A stretch of 64,000 bases of DNA, taken from NCBI GenBank assembly GCA_016741995.1, contig JACVCO010000016.1, forward strand, positions 1-64,000. Direction: 5' to 3'. Position 1 is the stretch's first letter. The number at the start of each line of letters is the position of its first letter. The notes below the pieces were generated by a model. The model saw nothing but the letters and a program-made list of their open reading frames with translations. It was not told where the DNA came from and did not search any database. Of this stretch, positions 1-9,652 are shown piece by piece. The position numbers and the translations under genes are program-made. The DNA comes from Hydrogenophaga sp. (GTDB lineage Bacteria; Pseudomonadota; Gammaproteobacteria; Burkholderiales; Burkholderiaceae_C).

Positions 1-1
1 C

Positions 2-1447
2 GCTGGTTCCCCCCCCCCAGATCACCTGGCCGGCCGCCCCACAACCGTCTTCCGCCACCCCGACACGCCGCGGGGGGCCTCCCGCGACATGTGGCCCCCG
101 CTCAAGGGCGGCAAGCCCTGGTCGGGCCTGGTGAAGAACCGCCGCAAGAACGGCGACCACTACTGGGTGATGGCCAACGCCACGCCGATCATGGGCAACG
201 GCCAGGCCGTGGGCTATATGTCGGTGCGCACCAAGCCGTCGCGCGAGCAGGTGCAGGCCGCCGAGGCGTTGTACGCGCGCATGCGCCGCGAAAGCGAACA
301 GGGCCAGGCCACGGTGGCGTTGCACCGCGGCCAGGTGGTGTCCACCGGCTGGCGCGGCGGCCTGCAGCGCGCCACGCGGCTCACCCTGGGCCGCGCCATC
401 GCGTTGGTCAGCGTGGGCCTGGCCGTCGGTGGCCTGGTGGTCGGCGAAATCGGCGCCCGCCTGGGCACGCTGGCCCACCTGGCCATGGGCGTGCCGCTGG
501 TGGCTTGCGCGCTGTTGGCCGCCTGGCTGCTGCGCCGCCAGACCCTGGTGCCGCTGGAGGGCGCGATCCGCTTTGCCAACACCATGGCGGCGGGCGACCT
601 CACCGGCCGGTTGCAGGCCAGCGGCGCGGTGGAGTTCGCCGACCTGGCCAAGGCGCTGAACCAGCTCAACGTGAACCTGCAGGCGGTGGTGGCCGACGTG
701 CGCCACGAGGTCGAAGGCGTGCAGGTCGCCAGCCGCCAGATCGCCAGCGGCAACCAGGATCTGTCCTCGCGCACCGAGGCGCAGGCCAGCAACCTGGAGC
801 AGACCGCCGCGTCCATGGACCAGATGAACAGCACCGTGGCCCAGAGCGCCAGCACCGCGGGCGAAGCGGCCCGGCTGGCCGAGCGAGCCGCGGGCGTGGC
901 GCGCGAGGGCAACGCCGCCATGGGCCAGGTGGTCAGCACCATGGACGAGATCAGCCGCAGCTCGGCCCGCATCGGCGAGATCATCCAGGTCATCGACGGC
1001 ATTTCGTTCCAGACCAACATCCTGGCGCTCAATGCGGCGGTGGAGGCCGCGCGCGCGGGCGAGCAGGGCCGCGGTTTCGCGGTGGTGGCGGCCGAGGTCC
1101 GCAGCCTCGCGCAGCGCACGCTGGGCGCGGCCAAGGAAATCAAGGGGCTGATCGACGAATCCACCGGCAAGGTGCGGCGCGGCAGCGAGCTCGTGCACAG
1201 CACCGGCCAGACCATGGCCAGCGTGGTCGGCGCGGTGGAGCAGGTCAACGCGCTGATCGGCGACATCACGCACGCCACGCAGGAACAATCCAGCGGCATT
1301 GCGCAGATCAACCAGGCGGTGGGGCAGCTCGATTCCGTGACGCAGCAGAACTCGGCCATGGTCGAGGAACTCGCCGCCGCGGCCAGCTCGCTGCAGGCGC
1401 AGGCGCAGGTGGTGCACGAAGCGGTGCAGATCTTCCGGCTGAAGTAA
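2..1447 (+). CDS. PAS-containing methyl-accepting chemotaxis protein (Aer-like), 5' partial
   Basis: This is an energy- or redox-taxis type receptor that signals to CheA/CheW at the inner membrane. The reading frame is open back to base 2, so the true start lies outside the window. The first part is the end of a PAS domain ([18 protein letters not shown], typical of Aer-type sensors). A hydrophobic hairpin follows, roughly residues 115-155 counted from base 89, then a HAMP-like segment ([14 protein letters not shown]). The rest is the cytoplasmic signalling domain with its conserved hairpin tip ([20 protein letters not shown], then [17 protein letters not shown]). There is no C-terminal NWETF-type CheR/CheB docking pentapeptide. 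The first 80 bases read as a poor PAS sequence and include a run of ten C, so errors there are possible. Confidence 0.9.
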   Translation, partial: AGSPPPDHLAGRPTTVFRHPDTPRGASRDMWPPLKGGKPWSGLVKNRRKNGDHYWVMANATPIMGNGQAVGYMSVRTKPSREQVQAAEALYARMRRESEQGQATVALHRGQVVSTGWRGGLQRATRLTLGRAIALVSVGLAVGGLVVGEIGARLGTLAHLAMGVPLVACALLAAWLLRRQTLVPLEGAIRFANTMAAGDLTGRLQASGAVEFADLAKALNQLNVNLQAVVADVRHEVEGVQVASRQIASGNQDLSSRTEAQASNLEQTAASMDQMNSTVAQSASTAGEAARLAERAAGVAREGNAAMGQVVSTMDEISRSSARIGEIIQVIDGISFQTNILALNAAVEAARAGEQGRGFAVVAAEVRSLAQRTLGAAKEIKGLIDESTGKVRRGSELVHSTGQTMASVVGAVEQVNALIGDITHATQEQSSGIAQINQAVGQLDSVTQQNSAMVEELAAAASSLQAQAQVVHEAVQIFRLK

Positions 1448-1516
1448 GCCCCCGCCGCGCTGCGCGCGCCCCTGTAACCGCCGGCAACGTCAAGGGTGCT
1501 GGCGCAGGCGCGTGCT

Positions 1517-2890
1517 ATGTTTCGCGCCACCATGCCCAAGACGCTGCGCTACACCCTGATCTCCCTCAAGGAGATGCTGCTCTCGGGCAGCCCGATCGTG
1601 CTGGTCACCATCGCGCTGCTGGCCTTCACCTGGTGGTGGCTCAACCCCAACCCGCCCAAGCGCGTGGTGCTGGCCACCGGCCCCGAGCAAAGCGCGTACG
1701 ACACCTTCGGCGACCGCTACGCACAGGCGCTGCGGCGCAACGGCATCACCGTGGAGCTGGTGCGCACCGAAGGCTCGTCGGACAACCTGGAGCGGCTGCG
1801 CCGCGGCGAGGTGGACCTGGGTTTCGTGCAAGGCGGCACGGCCGACATCGGCTACGACGACGAGGAGAGCATCGTCTCGCTGGGCAGCCTGTTCGTGGAA
1901 CCGCTGTGGCTGTTCTACCGCGAAGACGCGGCGCGGCGCCTGAATAAGAACAAGACCCCCGTCATCACCAACCTGGCCGAGCTCGAAGGCTGGCGCGTGA
2001 ACGTGGGCACACCGGGCAGCGGCGTGCCGCGCCTGTTCAACACCCTGCTCGAAGTCAACCGCGTGGAGCCGCGCGAGATCGTGCTGAGCCAGCTCGCGCA
2101 GACGCCGGCCACCGTCGCCTTCCTCGATGGCCAGATCGACGCGCTGGTGTTCGCGTCGGCGCCCGAATCGCTGATCGTGCAGATGCTGCTGCAGACACCG
2201 GGTGTGAAGCTGCTCGATTTCGCGCAGAGCGAGGCGTATTCGCGCCGCTTCGGCTACCTCACGCCCGTCACCATGCCGCAGGGCATGGTCGATCTGGCGA
2301 AGAACCTGCCGCCGCGCAACGTGCGGCTGGTGGCCTCCACCACCGGCCTGCTGGCGCGCTCGGGCACGCACCCGGCGGTGCTGCAGCTGTTCGCGCAAAC
2401 GGCGGTGGAAATGCACGGCGGTGCGGGCTGGTTCAACCGCGCCCGCGAGTACCCGAACCTCGACCACAGCGAGTTCCCGATCGCACCCGAGGCCGAGCGC
2501 GCGCTCAAGGGCGGCCTGCCCTTCCTGCAACGCTACCTGCCGTTCTGGCTGGCCAACGTGGTCGAGCGCATGTGGCTGGCCCTGGGCCTGATCATCGCGC
2601 TGGCGCTGCCCCTCTCGCGCATCGTGCCGCCGCTCTACACCTTCCGCATCCGCTCGCGCGTGTTCCGCTGGTACGCCGAACTGCGCGACATCGAGCAACG
2701 CCTGGAAGCCGGCGAGGCCACGCCCGACGCGCTGCTGGAGCAGCTCGATGCGATGGAATCCAAGGTGGAAAAGGTGGTGGTGCCGCTGTCCTACACCGAC
2801 GAGCTCTACGCCCTGCGCAGCAACATCCACCTGGTGCGCAAGAAGCTCTTGCGCAAAGCGCCAGGGGCTAGCGCTTCCCCGAGTTCTTGA
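1517..2890 (+). CDS. TAXI family TRAP-type solute-binding protein, membrane-anchored
   Basis: The product is a periplasmic ligand-binding protein of the TAXI family, which normally delivers organic anions to a fused TRAP permease. A membrane segment lies at about residues 26-42. The binding domain follows (VLATGPEQSAYDTFGDRYAQ, VRTEGSSDNLERLRRGEVD, FVQGGTADI). A second hydrophobic segment (about residues 345-375) precedes a charged cytoplasmic-like tail with FRIRSRVFRWYAELRDIE. This two-anchor layout differs from ordinary secreted binding proteins. No TRAP permease gene is nearby. A GTG at 1496 and an ATG at 1532 are alternative starts; none has a clear ribosome binding site. The 3' end overlaps the convergent DUF1631 gene by 23 bases. 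Confidence 0.82.
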   Translation: MFRATMPKTLRYTLISLKEMLLSGSPIVLVTIALLAFTWWWLNPNPPKRVVLATGPEQSAYDTFGDRYAQALRRNGITVELVRTEGSSDNLERLRRGEVDLGFVQGGTADIGYDDEESIVSLGSLFVEPLWLFYREDAARRLNKNKTPVITNLAELEGWRVNVGTPGSGVPRLFNTLLEVNRVEPREIVLSQLAQTPATVAFLDGQIDALVFASAPESLIVQMLLQTPGVKLLDFAQSEAYSRRFGYLTPVTMPQGMVDLAKNLPPRNVRLVASTTGLLARSGTHPAVLQLFAQTAVEMHGGAGWFNRAREYPNLDHSEFPIAPEAERALKGGLPFLQRYLPFWLANVVERMWLALGLIIALALPLSRIVPPLYTFRIRSRVFRWYAELRDIEQRLEAGEATPDALLEQLDAMESKVEKVVVPLSYTDELYALRSNIHLVRKKLLRKAPGASASPSS

Positions 2891-4949
2891 GCGCCTGCTC
2901 GGCCACCGCGTCGAGCGCCTCGTCGACCACGCTGTGGTCGGCCACCACACGCAGCTTTTCCTGCTCGATCAAACGGTCCACGCCGCGGCGCGTCATCGAC
3001 AGCGAGCGGCCCGAAGCGGTGCCGAAAAGGAACAGCGTGCCGTGCGGGCTCGCCCAGGTGAGCTGCACGCGCAGCAGATGACCGTCCTGCAGCAGATCGA
3101 ACCAGCTGCCCACCGACAACGAGGACGCATCGCGCAGCGCCATCTCGGCCTTGATGTCGGACCAGTCGCGCTGCATGGGCTGCGTGTTCTGGAAGCCGGG
3201 CTGCGTGGTTTCGGGCAGGGAGTCGTCGTAGAAGTTGGTGTCCTGCGCTTCCTGGTGGCGCATCCACAGGTCCCCTTCGTCCGGGTTGAGCACACTGGCG
3301 TCGGGTTCGGCCACGGCTTCCGGCTCGGCGGGGGCCGCGGCAGCGGCCGCGGGGCGTTCGCTGCGCTGCGTCTTGTAGGCCGCCTCGTGCAGGCCCATGA
3401 GGGTCTGGAAGAAGGCCTCGACCTTCTCGCGCGGGTAGTCGATCGAATCCAGGCCTTCGCGCAGCGTGCGCAGCACCGGCGGGATGACCTTCACCAGGCG
3501 CGGCCGGTTGTGGCTGGCCAGCGCGAGCTGGCTCGACCACAGCAGGTCGGTCAGGATGTCCACGTAGCGCTTGGCCACCGAGTCGCCCGACAGCATGGGT
3601 GGCCGTTCGCTTTCGTCGATGCGGGCCTTGGCCACCACCAGCGCCCAGACGCCCGTGAGGAAGCGGCGCACCGGGCCGGGTGCCTTCGGGTAATCGGGCC
3701 GGGCGCGGAATTCCTCGGCCACTTTTTCGGCGAGCAGCTTGCGCTGCTCCACGCGCACCAGCGTCTGCATGGCGCGGCCGCGGGCTTCCATTTCGCCGCG
3801 CGGCATCGACTCGTCCTGGGAGCGGCGCAAGCGGTCGAGCTGGGCAGGGAAGCGCTCGGCCAGGTTGGTGCCCGGGCGGCGCAACTCGTTGACGATCTGG
3901 CGCAACTCGCCCAGGAAGGCACTGAAGCCCTGCTCCTGTTCGTTCGTGAAAGCCAGGGAACGGGCGGTCACGTTGTCGAGCAGCCGGCGTGCGGGGTTGT
4001 TCTTGTCGGCGAAGAAGCGCGGGTTGCTGCGGGCGAGCTCCTGCAGCGCGGGCTTCATGTCCTGCAGTTGCGTGCGCACCGGCTTGAGCAGGCGCTTGTC
4101 GCCCGAGATGCGCTGCATCAGCAGATCCACCACCTCGGTGGCCAGCGAGCGCGTCATGTCGTCGTTGGCCGCTCCACCCACCTCTTCGCTGCCCACCAGC
4201 AACTGGTGCAGGTGATCCAGCGTGAGCAGCGCAGCGCGCTCGGACATCGGGCCATCGAGCAGGTCCGTGCCCTCCAGCTCCTCTTCGGTGAGGGCGCGCG
4301 AATCGGGTGCCGTGACCACGTTGTAGCCAGCCGGCTGCACGCCATTCGCCGCGAGCATTTTGTCCAGGCGCGCATAGAGCTCGGACAGCGCCTTGCCCAT
4401 CGACGGCGCGCCCACCTGCAGCCAGCGGGCCCGCGCGGCCGGCGCCACCTGCACCGTCTTGAGGGCCGTGGTGAGCGTCTCGACGTACACCGCCACGCGC
4501 AGCGGGTTGGCCTCGGCGTTGACGGCCCGAAAACCCTGTGCCGTGGACAGGCGCGCGGTGAATTCGTGGAAGTGGTCCTCGGCGGCCATGGTGACCACCT
4601 GCTGCACACGCGCGGTCTCGACCTTCTCCTGCACCTGGTCGTCGCCCATCAGCTCGAGTTCGTCCAGACGCAGCGAGGTGCGCCGCGGCAGGCCCATGAG
4701 GTCGGTGGGGGCGTCCTCCATCTCCTCGGCCAGCGCCGAGAGCCAGTGGCGGGCCACCAGCTCGCGCTGCCGCTGCAGGGCGGTGTAGGCGTCGATGAGC
4801 GCGGTGCGCTCGGTGTAATTGGGGGCCATGGCCTCGCGCTCGCGCAGCAGGCCTTGCAATCGGTCAAGCCAGGCAGGAATCCACTGGCGAGAGGCTTCGA
4901 GCGCCTCGGTCAGGCATTGTTCGAATACCGGGAGGGGGGCGTTGGGCAT
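2868..4949 (-). CDS. DUF1631 family protein with PilZ-like C-terminal region
   Basis: This protein of about 693 residues belongs to the DUF1631 family of betaproteobacteria and gammaproteobacteria, whose function is not established and which is sometimes mislabelled thymidine phosphorylase. It is largely helical and charged. A Pro/Ala/Glu-rich linker (around PAAAAAAPAEPEAVAEPD) separates the main part from a C-terminal region of about 90 residues that looks PilZ-like (LSVGSWFDLLQDGHLLRVQL, LFLFGTASGRSLSMTRRGVD). This suggests, but does not prove, cyclic-di-GMP sensing. The start was chosen at MPNAPLPVFEQ because upstream in-frame sequence does not look coding. It stands alone, convergent with the TAXI gene. 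Confidence 0.82.
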   Translation of the reverse strand: MPNAPLPVFEQCLTEALEASRQWIPAWLDRLQGLLREREAMAPNYTERTALIDAYTALQRQRELVARHWLSALAEEMEDAPTDLMGLPRRTSLRLDELELMGDDQVQEKVETARVQQVVTMAAEDHFHEFTARLSTAQGFRAVNAEANPLRVAVYVETLTTALKTVQVAPAARARWLQVGAPSMGKALSELYARLDKMLAANGVQPAGYNVVTAPDSRALTEEELEGTDLLDGPMSERAALLTLDHLHQLLVGSEEVGGAANDDMTRSLATEVVDLLMQRISGDKRLLKPVRTQLQDMKPALQELARSNPRFFADKNNPARRLLDNVTARSLAFTNEQEQGFSAFLGELRQIVNELRRPGTNLAERFPAQLDRLRRSQDESMPRGEMEARGRAMQTLVRVEQRKLLAEKVAEEFRARPDYPKAPGPVRRFLTGVWALVVAKARIDESERPPMLSGDSVAKRYVDILTDLLWSSQLALASHNRPRLVKVIPPVLRTLREGLDSIDYPREKVEAFFQTLMGLHEAAYKTQRSERPAAAAAAPAEPEAVAEPDASVLNPDEGDLWMRHQEAQDTNFYDDSLPETTQPGFQNTQPMQRDWSDIKAEMALRDASSLSVGSWFDLLQDGHLLRVQLTWASPHGTLFLFGTASGRSLSMTRRGVDRLIEQEKLRVVADHSVVDEALDAVAEQALKNSGKR

Positions 4950-5043
4950 GAGACAAATCTGGGGCGAAAACGGGCCCGGAAGCAATTCTGTACCCGGCAC
5001 CATATCCCCAAAATGTGCATTCGGGGTGGATTTGCCGATCAGT

Positions 5044-5589
5044 TCAAGGCTTCGCCAGAAGGGCGGCCCAGCCCTGAGGGCCCAGGCGGCGCAAGGTTTC
5101 GAGGTTGCGCGCCACGATGGCCTCGGCATCACCCCCCTCGGTGGCCACGGCGCGCGCCACGCTGTCCTCGCGCAACAGGTGCAGGGTGGGAAAGGGCGAG
5201 CGGTTGGTGGCGTTGGTGATGTCGTCGGGCTCGCAGCCCTCGAACTGCCAGGCCGGGTGGAAGGCCGCCACCTGGATCACGCCTTCCAGCTCGTGCTCGA
5301 CCACCACCTCGTCGGCGATGTCGAGGAAATCGTTGAAGACGAAGAAATCGGGGAACAGCGTGGGGTGCACGATCAGCGTGGTGTCGATTTCCTCGGCCGG
5401 TGTGGCGGCCAGGAGATCGAGCTCGCGGTCGAGGTCGTCGAGCAAACCATCGACATGCCGCGCCGTGCTCACCACGATGCGCACCTGGTTCTTCACCCAC
5501 ACCGCGCGCGCGAACGGGCACAGGTTCAGGCCGATCACGGCCCGCTCGATCCAGTGCCGCGTCGCGGCGAGCACCTGATCGTCGGTCAT
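5044..5589 (-). CDS. DUF1415 family protein
   Basis: The product is a 181-residue protein of the DUF1415 family, widespread in proteobacteria and without an assigned function. Conserved family features visible here are RHWIERAVIGLNLCPFA near the N-terminus, then DTTLIVHPTLFPDF and VAAFHPAWQFEG. It has no signal peptide or membrane segment and should be cytosolic. Its ATG overlaps the stop codon of the upstream ettA gene by four bases (ATGA), so the two are almost certainly translationally coupled. The start at [10 protein letters not shown] is fixed by that overlap. Confidence 0.85.
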   Translation of the reverse strand: MTDDQVLAATRHWIERAVIGLNLCPFARAVWVKNQVRIVVSTARHVDGLLDDLDRELDLLAATPAEEIDTTLIVHPTLFPDFFVFNDFLDIADEVVVEHELEGVIQVAAFHPAWQFEGCEPDDITNATNRSPFPTLHLLREDSVARAVATEGGDAEAIVARNLETLRRLGPQGWAALLAKP

Positions 5590-7247
5590 GCCAGCGATTT
5601 GAAGCGCGGGCGCTTGGGCGCGGCGCCCTCTTCGCCCAGGCGCTGCTTCTTGTCGGCCTCGTACTCCTGGTAGTTGCCGTTGAAGAAGAACCACTGGCTG
5701 TCGCCCTCGGCGGCCAGGATGTGGGTACAGATGCGGTCGAGGAACCAGCGGTCGTGGCTGACCACCAGCGCCGAGCCCGCGAACTCCAGCAGCGCTTCTT
5801 CCAGCGCGCGCAGGGTTTCCACGTCGAGGTCGTTCGAGGGTTCGTCGAGCAGCAGCACGTTGCCGCCCTCGCTGAGCATCTTGGCCAGGTGCAGGCGCCC
5901 GCGCTCACCACCCGAGAGGTTCTTCACCAGCTTCTGCTGGTCGCCACCCGAGAAGTTGAAGCGGCCGCAGTAGGCGCGGCTGGGCATCTGGAACTTGCCC
6001 ACGGTGATCATGTCGAGGCCGCCCGAGATGTCTTCCCACACGGTCTTGTCGCCGGCCAGGCCGTCGCGGCTCTGATCCACCGAAGCGATCTTCACCGTCT
6101 GGCCGATCTTCACCGAGCCACTGTCGGGCTGTTCCTTGCCGGTGATGAGCTTGAACAGCGTGGACTTGCCCGCGCCGTTGGGGCCGATGATGCCGACGAT
6201 GGCGCCCGCGGGCACCGAGAAGCTCAGGTTGTCGATCAGCAGGCGGTCACCGTAGCTCTTGCTCACGCCCTTGAACTCGATGACCTCGTTGCCCAGGCGG
6301 TCGGCCACGGGAATGAAGATCTCGTTGGTCTCGTTGCGCTTCTGGTATTCGACGTCGCTCAGCTCTTCAAAGCGGGCCAGGCGCGCCTTGCTCTTGGCCT
6401 GGCGGCCCTTGGCGTTGGAGCGCACCCACTTCAGTTCTTCCTTCATGGCCTTGCGGCGCGCGTCCTCGGTGCGCTGCTCCTGGGCCAGGCGGTCTTCCTT
6501 CTGCTCCAGCCAGCTGGAGTAGTTGCCCTTGTAGGGAATGCCGTGGCCGCGGTCGAGTTCGAGAATCCACTCGGCCGCGTTGTCGAGGAAGTAGCGGTCG
6601 TGGGTGATGGCCACCACGGTGCCGGGGAAGCGCGCCAGGAAGTGCTCCAGCCATTCCACCGACTCGGCGTCCAGGTGGTTGGTGGGTTCGTCGAGCAGCA
6701 GCATGTCGGGCTTGGAGAGCAGCATGCAGCACAGCGCCACGCGGCGCTTCTCGCCACCCGAGAGCAGGCCGATCTTCGCGTCCCAGGGCGGCAGGCGCAG
6801 CGCGTCGGCGGCGATCTCGAGCTGGTGCTCGGAATCGGTACCGGCGGTCGCGATGATGGCTTCGAGCTGGGCCTGCTCGGCCGCGAGCGCGTCGAAATCG
6901 GCGTTCTCTTCGGCGTAGGCGGCGTAGACCTCGTCCAGCCGCTTCTGCGCAGCGCGCACCTCGCCCATGCTGTCTTCCACCGCCTCGCGCACGGTCTGCT
7001 CGTTGTTGAGCTGCGGCTCCTGCGGCAGGTAGCCGATGCGGATGCCCGGCATGGGGATCGCTTCGCCCTCGATCTCCTTGTCGATACCCGCCATGATCTT
7101 GAGCAGCGTGGACTTGCCCGAGCCGTTCAGGCCGAGCACGCCGATCTTGGCGCCCGGGAAAAAGGACAGCGAGATGTCCTTGAGGATCTGGCGTTTGGGC
7201 GGCACGATCTTGCCGACCCGGTTCATGGAAAAAACGTATTGGGCCAT
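5586..7247 (-). CDS. ettA: Energy-dependent translational throttle protein EttA
   Basis: This is an ABC-F ATPase that binds the ribosomal E site and restrains the first peptide bond when cellular ADP is high. Two ATP-binding cassettes are visible: Walker A GLNGSGKS with signature LSGGEKRR in the first, and GPNGAGKS with LSGGERGR in the second. Both have DEPxNxLD Walker B motifs. The arm and P-site tether linker with [20 protein letters not shown] lies between them. There are no membrane segments, as expected for ABC-F proteins. The length of 553 residues matches the family (about 555). The start at [13 protein letters not shown] matches the conserved N-terminus. The gene is coupled to the DUF1415 gene downstream. 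Confidence 0.96.
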   Translation of the reverse strand: MAQYVFSMNRVGKIVPPKRQILKDISLSFFPGAKIGVLGLNGSGKSTLLKIMAGIDKEIEGEAIPMPGIRIGYLPQEPQLNNEQTVREAVEDSMGEVRAAQKRLDEVYAAYAEENADFDALAAEQAQLEAIIATAGTDSEHQLEIAADALRLPPWDAKIGLLSGGEKRRVALCCMLLSKPDMLLLDEPTNHLDAESVEWLEHFLARFPGTVVAITHDRYFLDNAAEWILELDRGHGIPYKGNYSSWLEQKEDRLAQEQRTEDARRKAMKEELKWVRSNAKGRQAKSKARLARFEELSDVEYQKRNETNEIFIPVADRLGNEVIEFKGVSKSYGDRLLIDNLSFSVPAGAIVGIIGPNGAGKSTLFKLITGKEQPDSGSVKIGQTVKIASVDQSRDGLAGDKTVWEDISGGLDMITVGKFQMPSRAYCGRFNFSGGDQQKLVKNLSGGERGRLHLAKMLSEGGNVLLLDEPSNDLDVETLRALEEALLEFAGSALVVSHDRWFLDRICTHILAAEGDSQWFFFNGNYQEYEADKKQRLGEEGAAPKRPRFKSLA

Positions 7248-7405
7248 GGTGTTCTGTGGGAAATTTGCAGCGCCGGGCGGGGCGCGAAGCCGTGGATTAT
7301 CGACCCATGCCACAATACGGGCCGTTCGGGCACATCAGTTGGCCCGGCACCAGCTCTCTGCTGGGGCGTGCTTCCCGTGCGGAAGCCGCCAACTCCCCCG
7401 GAAAC

Positions 7406-7462
7406 CATCGGCCCCCGACTGAGCGGGGCAGCACCCCACGCGGTGCCCCCGAGCGGCCGATG
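7406..7462 (+). promoter_or_regulatory. Structured leader element upstream of the rhlE-type helicase
   Basis: The gap 7248-7495 separates divergent ettA and the helicase gene. Within it, CATCGGCC at 7406-7413 is repeated inverted as GGCCGATG at 7455-7462. Inside that pair a second stem forms between GGGGCAGCACC and GGTGCCCCC. Together they give a stable stem-loop about 34 bases before the helicase ATG. It could be a 5' leader structure acting on helicase translation, by analogy with structured leaders of RNA helicase mRNAs; this is inference. The loop is not followed by a T-run, so a terminator is unlikely. Confidence 0.35.
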
Positions 7463-7495
7463 CCCCAGCGCCCTGGAAGGGTGCCGCTTCACACA

Positions 7496-9247
7496 ATGAC
7501 TTTCGAAGAACTGAACCTGGCCCCGGCCATCGTGCAAGCCGTGCACGAGCACGGCTACAACACCCCGACCCCGATCCAGGTCGAGGCCATCCCCGCGGTG
7601 CTCGCCGGGCGCGACCTGCTCGCCGGCGCCCAGACCGGCACCGGTAAGACCGCCGCCTTCACGCTGCCCATGCTGCAACGCCTCTCGCAGGGCGAGCGCT
7701 CGCGCAACCGCTTTGGCGGCAATGGCATCCGGGCCCTGGTGCTCACCCCCACGCGCGAACTCGCCGCCCAGGTCGAGGAATCCGTGCGCGTCTACGGCAA
7801 GCACGTGAACCTGTCCTCCACCGTCGTCTTCGGCGGTGTCGGCATGAACCCGCAGATCGACGCCATGAAGCGCGGGGTCGACATCCTGGTTGCCACGCCG
7901 GGCCGCCTGCTCGACCTGCAGCAGCAGGGCTTCCTGGATCTGTCCCAGGTGCAGATGCTGGTGCTCGACGAAGCCGACCGCATGCTCGACATGGGTTTCA
8001 TCCACGACGTGAAGAAGGTGCTGGCGCTGCTGCCGAAAACCAAGCAGAGCCTGCTGTTCTCCGCCACCTTCAGCGACGAGATCCGCGAACTGGCCAACGG
8101 CCTGCTGAAAGACCCGCAGCACATCCAGGTGACGCCGCCCAACACCACGGTGCAGCGCATCACGCAGGTGATCCACCCGGTGGGCCGCGGCAAGAAGAAG
8201 GCGCTGCTGGTGCACATCATCCAGTTGCACAACTGGAGCCAGGTGCTGGTGTTCACGCGCACCAAGTTCGGCGCCAACAACGTGGCCGAGTACCTCAACA
8301 AGCACGGCGTCACGGCCATGGCGCTGCACGGCAACAAGAGCCAGGGCGCACGCACGCAGGCGCTGGCCGGCTTCAAGAGCGGCGACATCCGGGCCCTGGT
8401 GGCCACCGACATCGCCGCGCGCGGCATCGACATCGACGAGCTGCCGCACGTCGTGAACTACGACATCCCGAACATCTGCGAGGACTACGTGCACCGCATC
8501 GGCCGCACCGGCCGCGCAGGGCGCGAAGGCCAGGCGGTCAACCTCGTGAGCCTCGATGAAGAGGGTTTCATGATGGAGATCGAGCGCTTCACCAAGCAGC
8601 AGATCCCGGTGGAGATGTTTGCCGAGTTCATGCCCGAGCCCGGCGAGAAGGCCGAACCGATCGCCATGGGCCGCCAGACCCTGTGGGGCGGCGCCGGCAA
8701 ACCGCCCAGCCGCGACGTGATGGCCGCCGCGGCCAAGATGGCACGCCAGGAAATGGTGCAGCGCATTCGCGAGAAGAAAACCACCGATGGCCAGGGCCAG
8801 GGCCGCGGGCAAGGTGGCGAGGGCCAGGGCAATGGCCAGAACCGCGGTCAGAACCGCAAGGCCAAGGGCCCACGTCCGCAGGGCCAGGGTCAGGGCTACG
8901 GCCCGGGTCAAGGCCAGGGCCACCAGGGCCAGGGCAATGGCCAGCAACGCCAGCGCCCGCCGCGCGGTGATCGCCCGCCGCGCTTCGATGGCGGCGAAGA
9001 GGGCCACGAGCGCCAGCCGGGCCCGAACGCCCACCTGGGCAGCCTGCGCATCCGCGACCCCAAGCCGCGTCAGGCCAACCCGAACGGTCAGCCCGATCCG
9101 CTGCGCACCGGCATCGACGCCATGCGCACCGGCAACCGCCACAAGAAGAAGGGCAAGGGCGGCGGTGGTGGTGGTGGCGGCGGTCAGCGCGGTGACGGTT
9201 CCGTCGACCCGCTGCGCACCAACTACGGCCGCATCGGCAACAACTGA
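7496..9247 (+). CDS. DEAD-box ATP-dependent RNA helicase, RhlE-like, with Gly/Gln-rich tail
   Basis: This is an RNA-unwinding enzyme of the RhlE group, used in ribosome assembly, RNA decay and cold adaptation. The core carries all helicase motifs: the Q motif (PTPIQ), [33 protein letters not shown] and HRIGRTGR. After about residue 430 there is a basic, disordered extension of some 150 residues built from Gly-Gln, Gly-Arg and Asn blocks, ending in a run of about ten glycines and a short conserved-looking end ([14 protein letters not shown]). The start at [10 protein letters not shown] is the usual RhlE N-terminus; the upstream in-frame stretch from 7256 is structured and unlikely to be coding. 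Confidence 0.93.
   Translation: MTFEELNLAPAIVQAVHEHGYNTPTPIQVEAIPAVLAGRDLLAGAQTGTGKTAAFTLPMLQRLSQGERSRNRFGGNGIRALVLTPTRELAAQVEESVRVYGKHVNLSSTVVFGGVGMNPQIDAMKRGVDILVATPGRLLDLQQQGFLDLSQVQMLVLDEADRMLDMGFIHDVKKVLALLPKTKQSLLFSATFSDEIRELANGLLKDPQHIQVTPPNTTVQRITQVIHPVGRGKKKALLVHIIQLHNWSQVLVFTRTKFGANNVAEYLNKHGVTAMALHGNKSQGARTQALAGFKSGDIRALVATDIAARGIDIDELPHVVNYDIPNICEDYVHRIGRTGRAGREGQAVNLVSLDEEGFMMEIERFTKQQIPVEMFAEFMPEPGEKAEPIAMGRQTLWGGAGKPPSRDVMAAAAKMARQEMVQRIREKKTTDGQGQGRGQGGEGQGNGQNRGQNRKAKGPRPQGQGQGYGPGQGQGHQGQGNGQQRQRPPRGDRPPRFDGGEEGHERQPGPNAHLGSLRIRDPKPRQANPNGQPDPLRTGIDAMRTGNRHKKKGKGGGGGGGGGQRGDGSVDPLRTNYGRIGNN
8784..8950 (+). repeat. Degenerate tandem GGCCAGGGC-type repeat inside the helicase gene
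   Basis: Short units related to GGCCAGGGC recur many times here and encode the Gly-Gln-rich part of the helicase tail (for example [20 protein letters not shown]). The units are irregular in spacing and in frame with the protein, so this is a coding low-complexity repeat, not an array or mobile element. Such repeats can change length by slippage. Confidence 0.7.
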
Positions 9248-9631
9248 TCAGGTTTTGACGAAAGCCGTCACCAGCGGCTCGTCACCCACCTGCCGGCTCC
9301 AGTGGCCGTGCACGGCGGGGTCAAAGACCGCGCCTTCGGGCAGGGTGTCGGCCGAGTAGAAGTGATCGCCCGGGCCGAAGACGCGGCTCGTTCCATCCTG
9401 CAGGCCGATCTCCATGCGCCCGCGCAGCACGAACAGCCACTGCGGCGCGTCGGTGCAATGGAAGCTGCTGCGAAAACCCACCGGGCTCTCGCGCAGCTGC
9501 AGGCCGCTGGCCGGCAGCAGGGCCGACAGGCGCGCGGCCGGCGTGCCCTGATCGAGCGGCACGGTGTCTTCGCGAAAGCGCGCGCGGCCGTCGGTATCGG
9601 TGAAAAGGAGGGTGCGGGTAAAGGCGTTCAT
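9248..9631 (-). CDS. Cupin domain protein
   Basis: The product is a small single-domain cupin of 127 residues. The beta-barrel core is seen in FHCTDAPQWLFVLRGRMEIG and FGPGDHFYSADTLPEG, which carry candidate metal ligands (His and Asp residues), although the classical GX5HXHX3-4E motif is not complete. Such proteins bind small acids or sugars or act as dioxygenases; the substrate cannot be told from the sequence. It has no signal peptide. It is convergent with the helicase gene, with the two stop codons directly adjacent, and ends 22 bases after the response regulator gene upstream. Confidence 0.75.
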   Translation of the reverse strand: MNAFTRTLLFTDTDGRARFREDTVPLDQGTPAARLSALLPASGLQLRESPVGFRSSFHCTDAPQWLFVLRGRMEIGLQDGTSRVFGPGDHFYSADTLPEGAVFDPAVHGHWSRQVGDEPLVTAFVKT

Positions 9632-9652
9632 GCCGCCGACACTAACGCATCC

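Noticed and set aside
2748..5219. Open frame of about 823 codons opposite the DUF1631 gene
   Set aside because: The minus strand has a recognisable family across the same bases; this frame has biased, unlikely composition.
7256..7495. 80-codon N-terminal extension of the helicase
   Set aside because: The usual RhlE start is [10 protein letters not shown], and the upstream bases form stem-loops and look non-coding.
8784..8950. Possible CRISPR or minisatellite array
   Set aside because: Units are short, irregular and in frame with a protein tail; there are no unique spacers.
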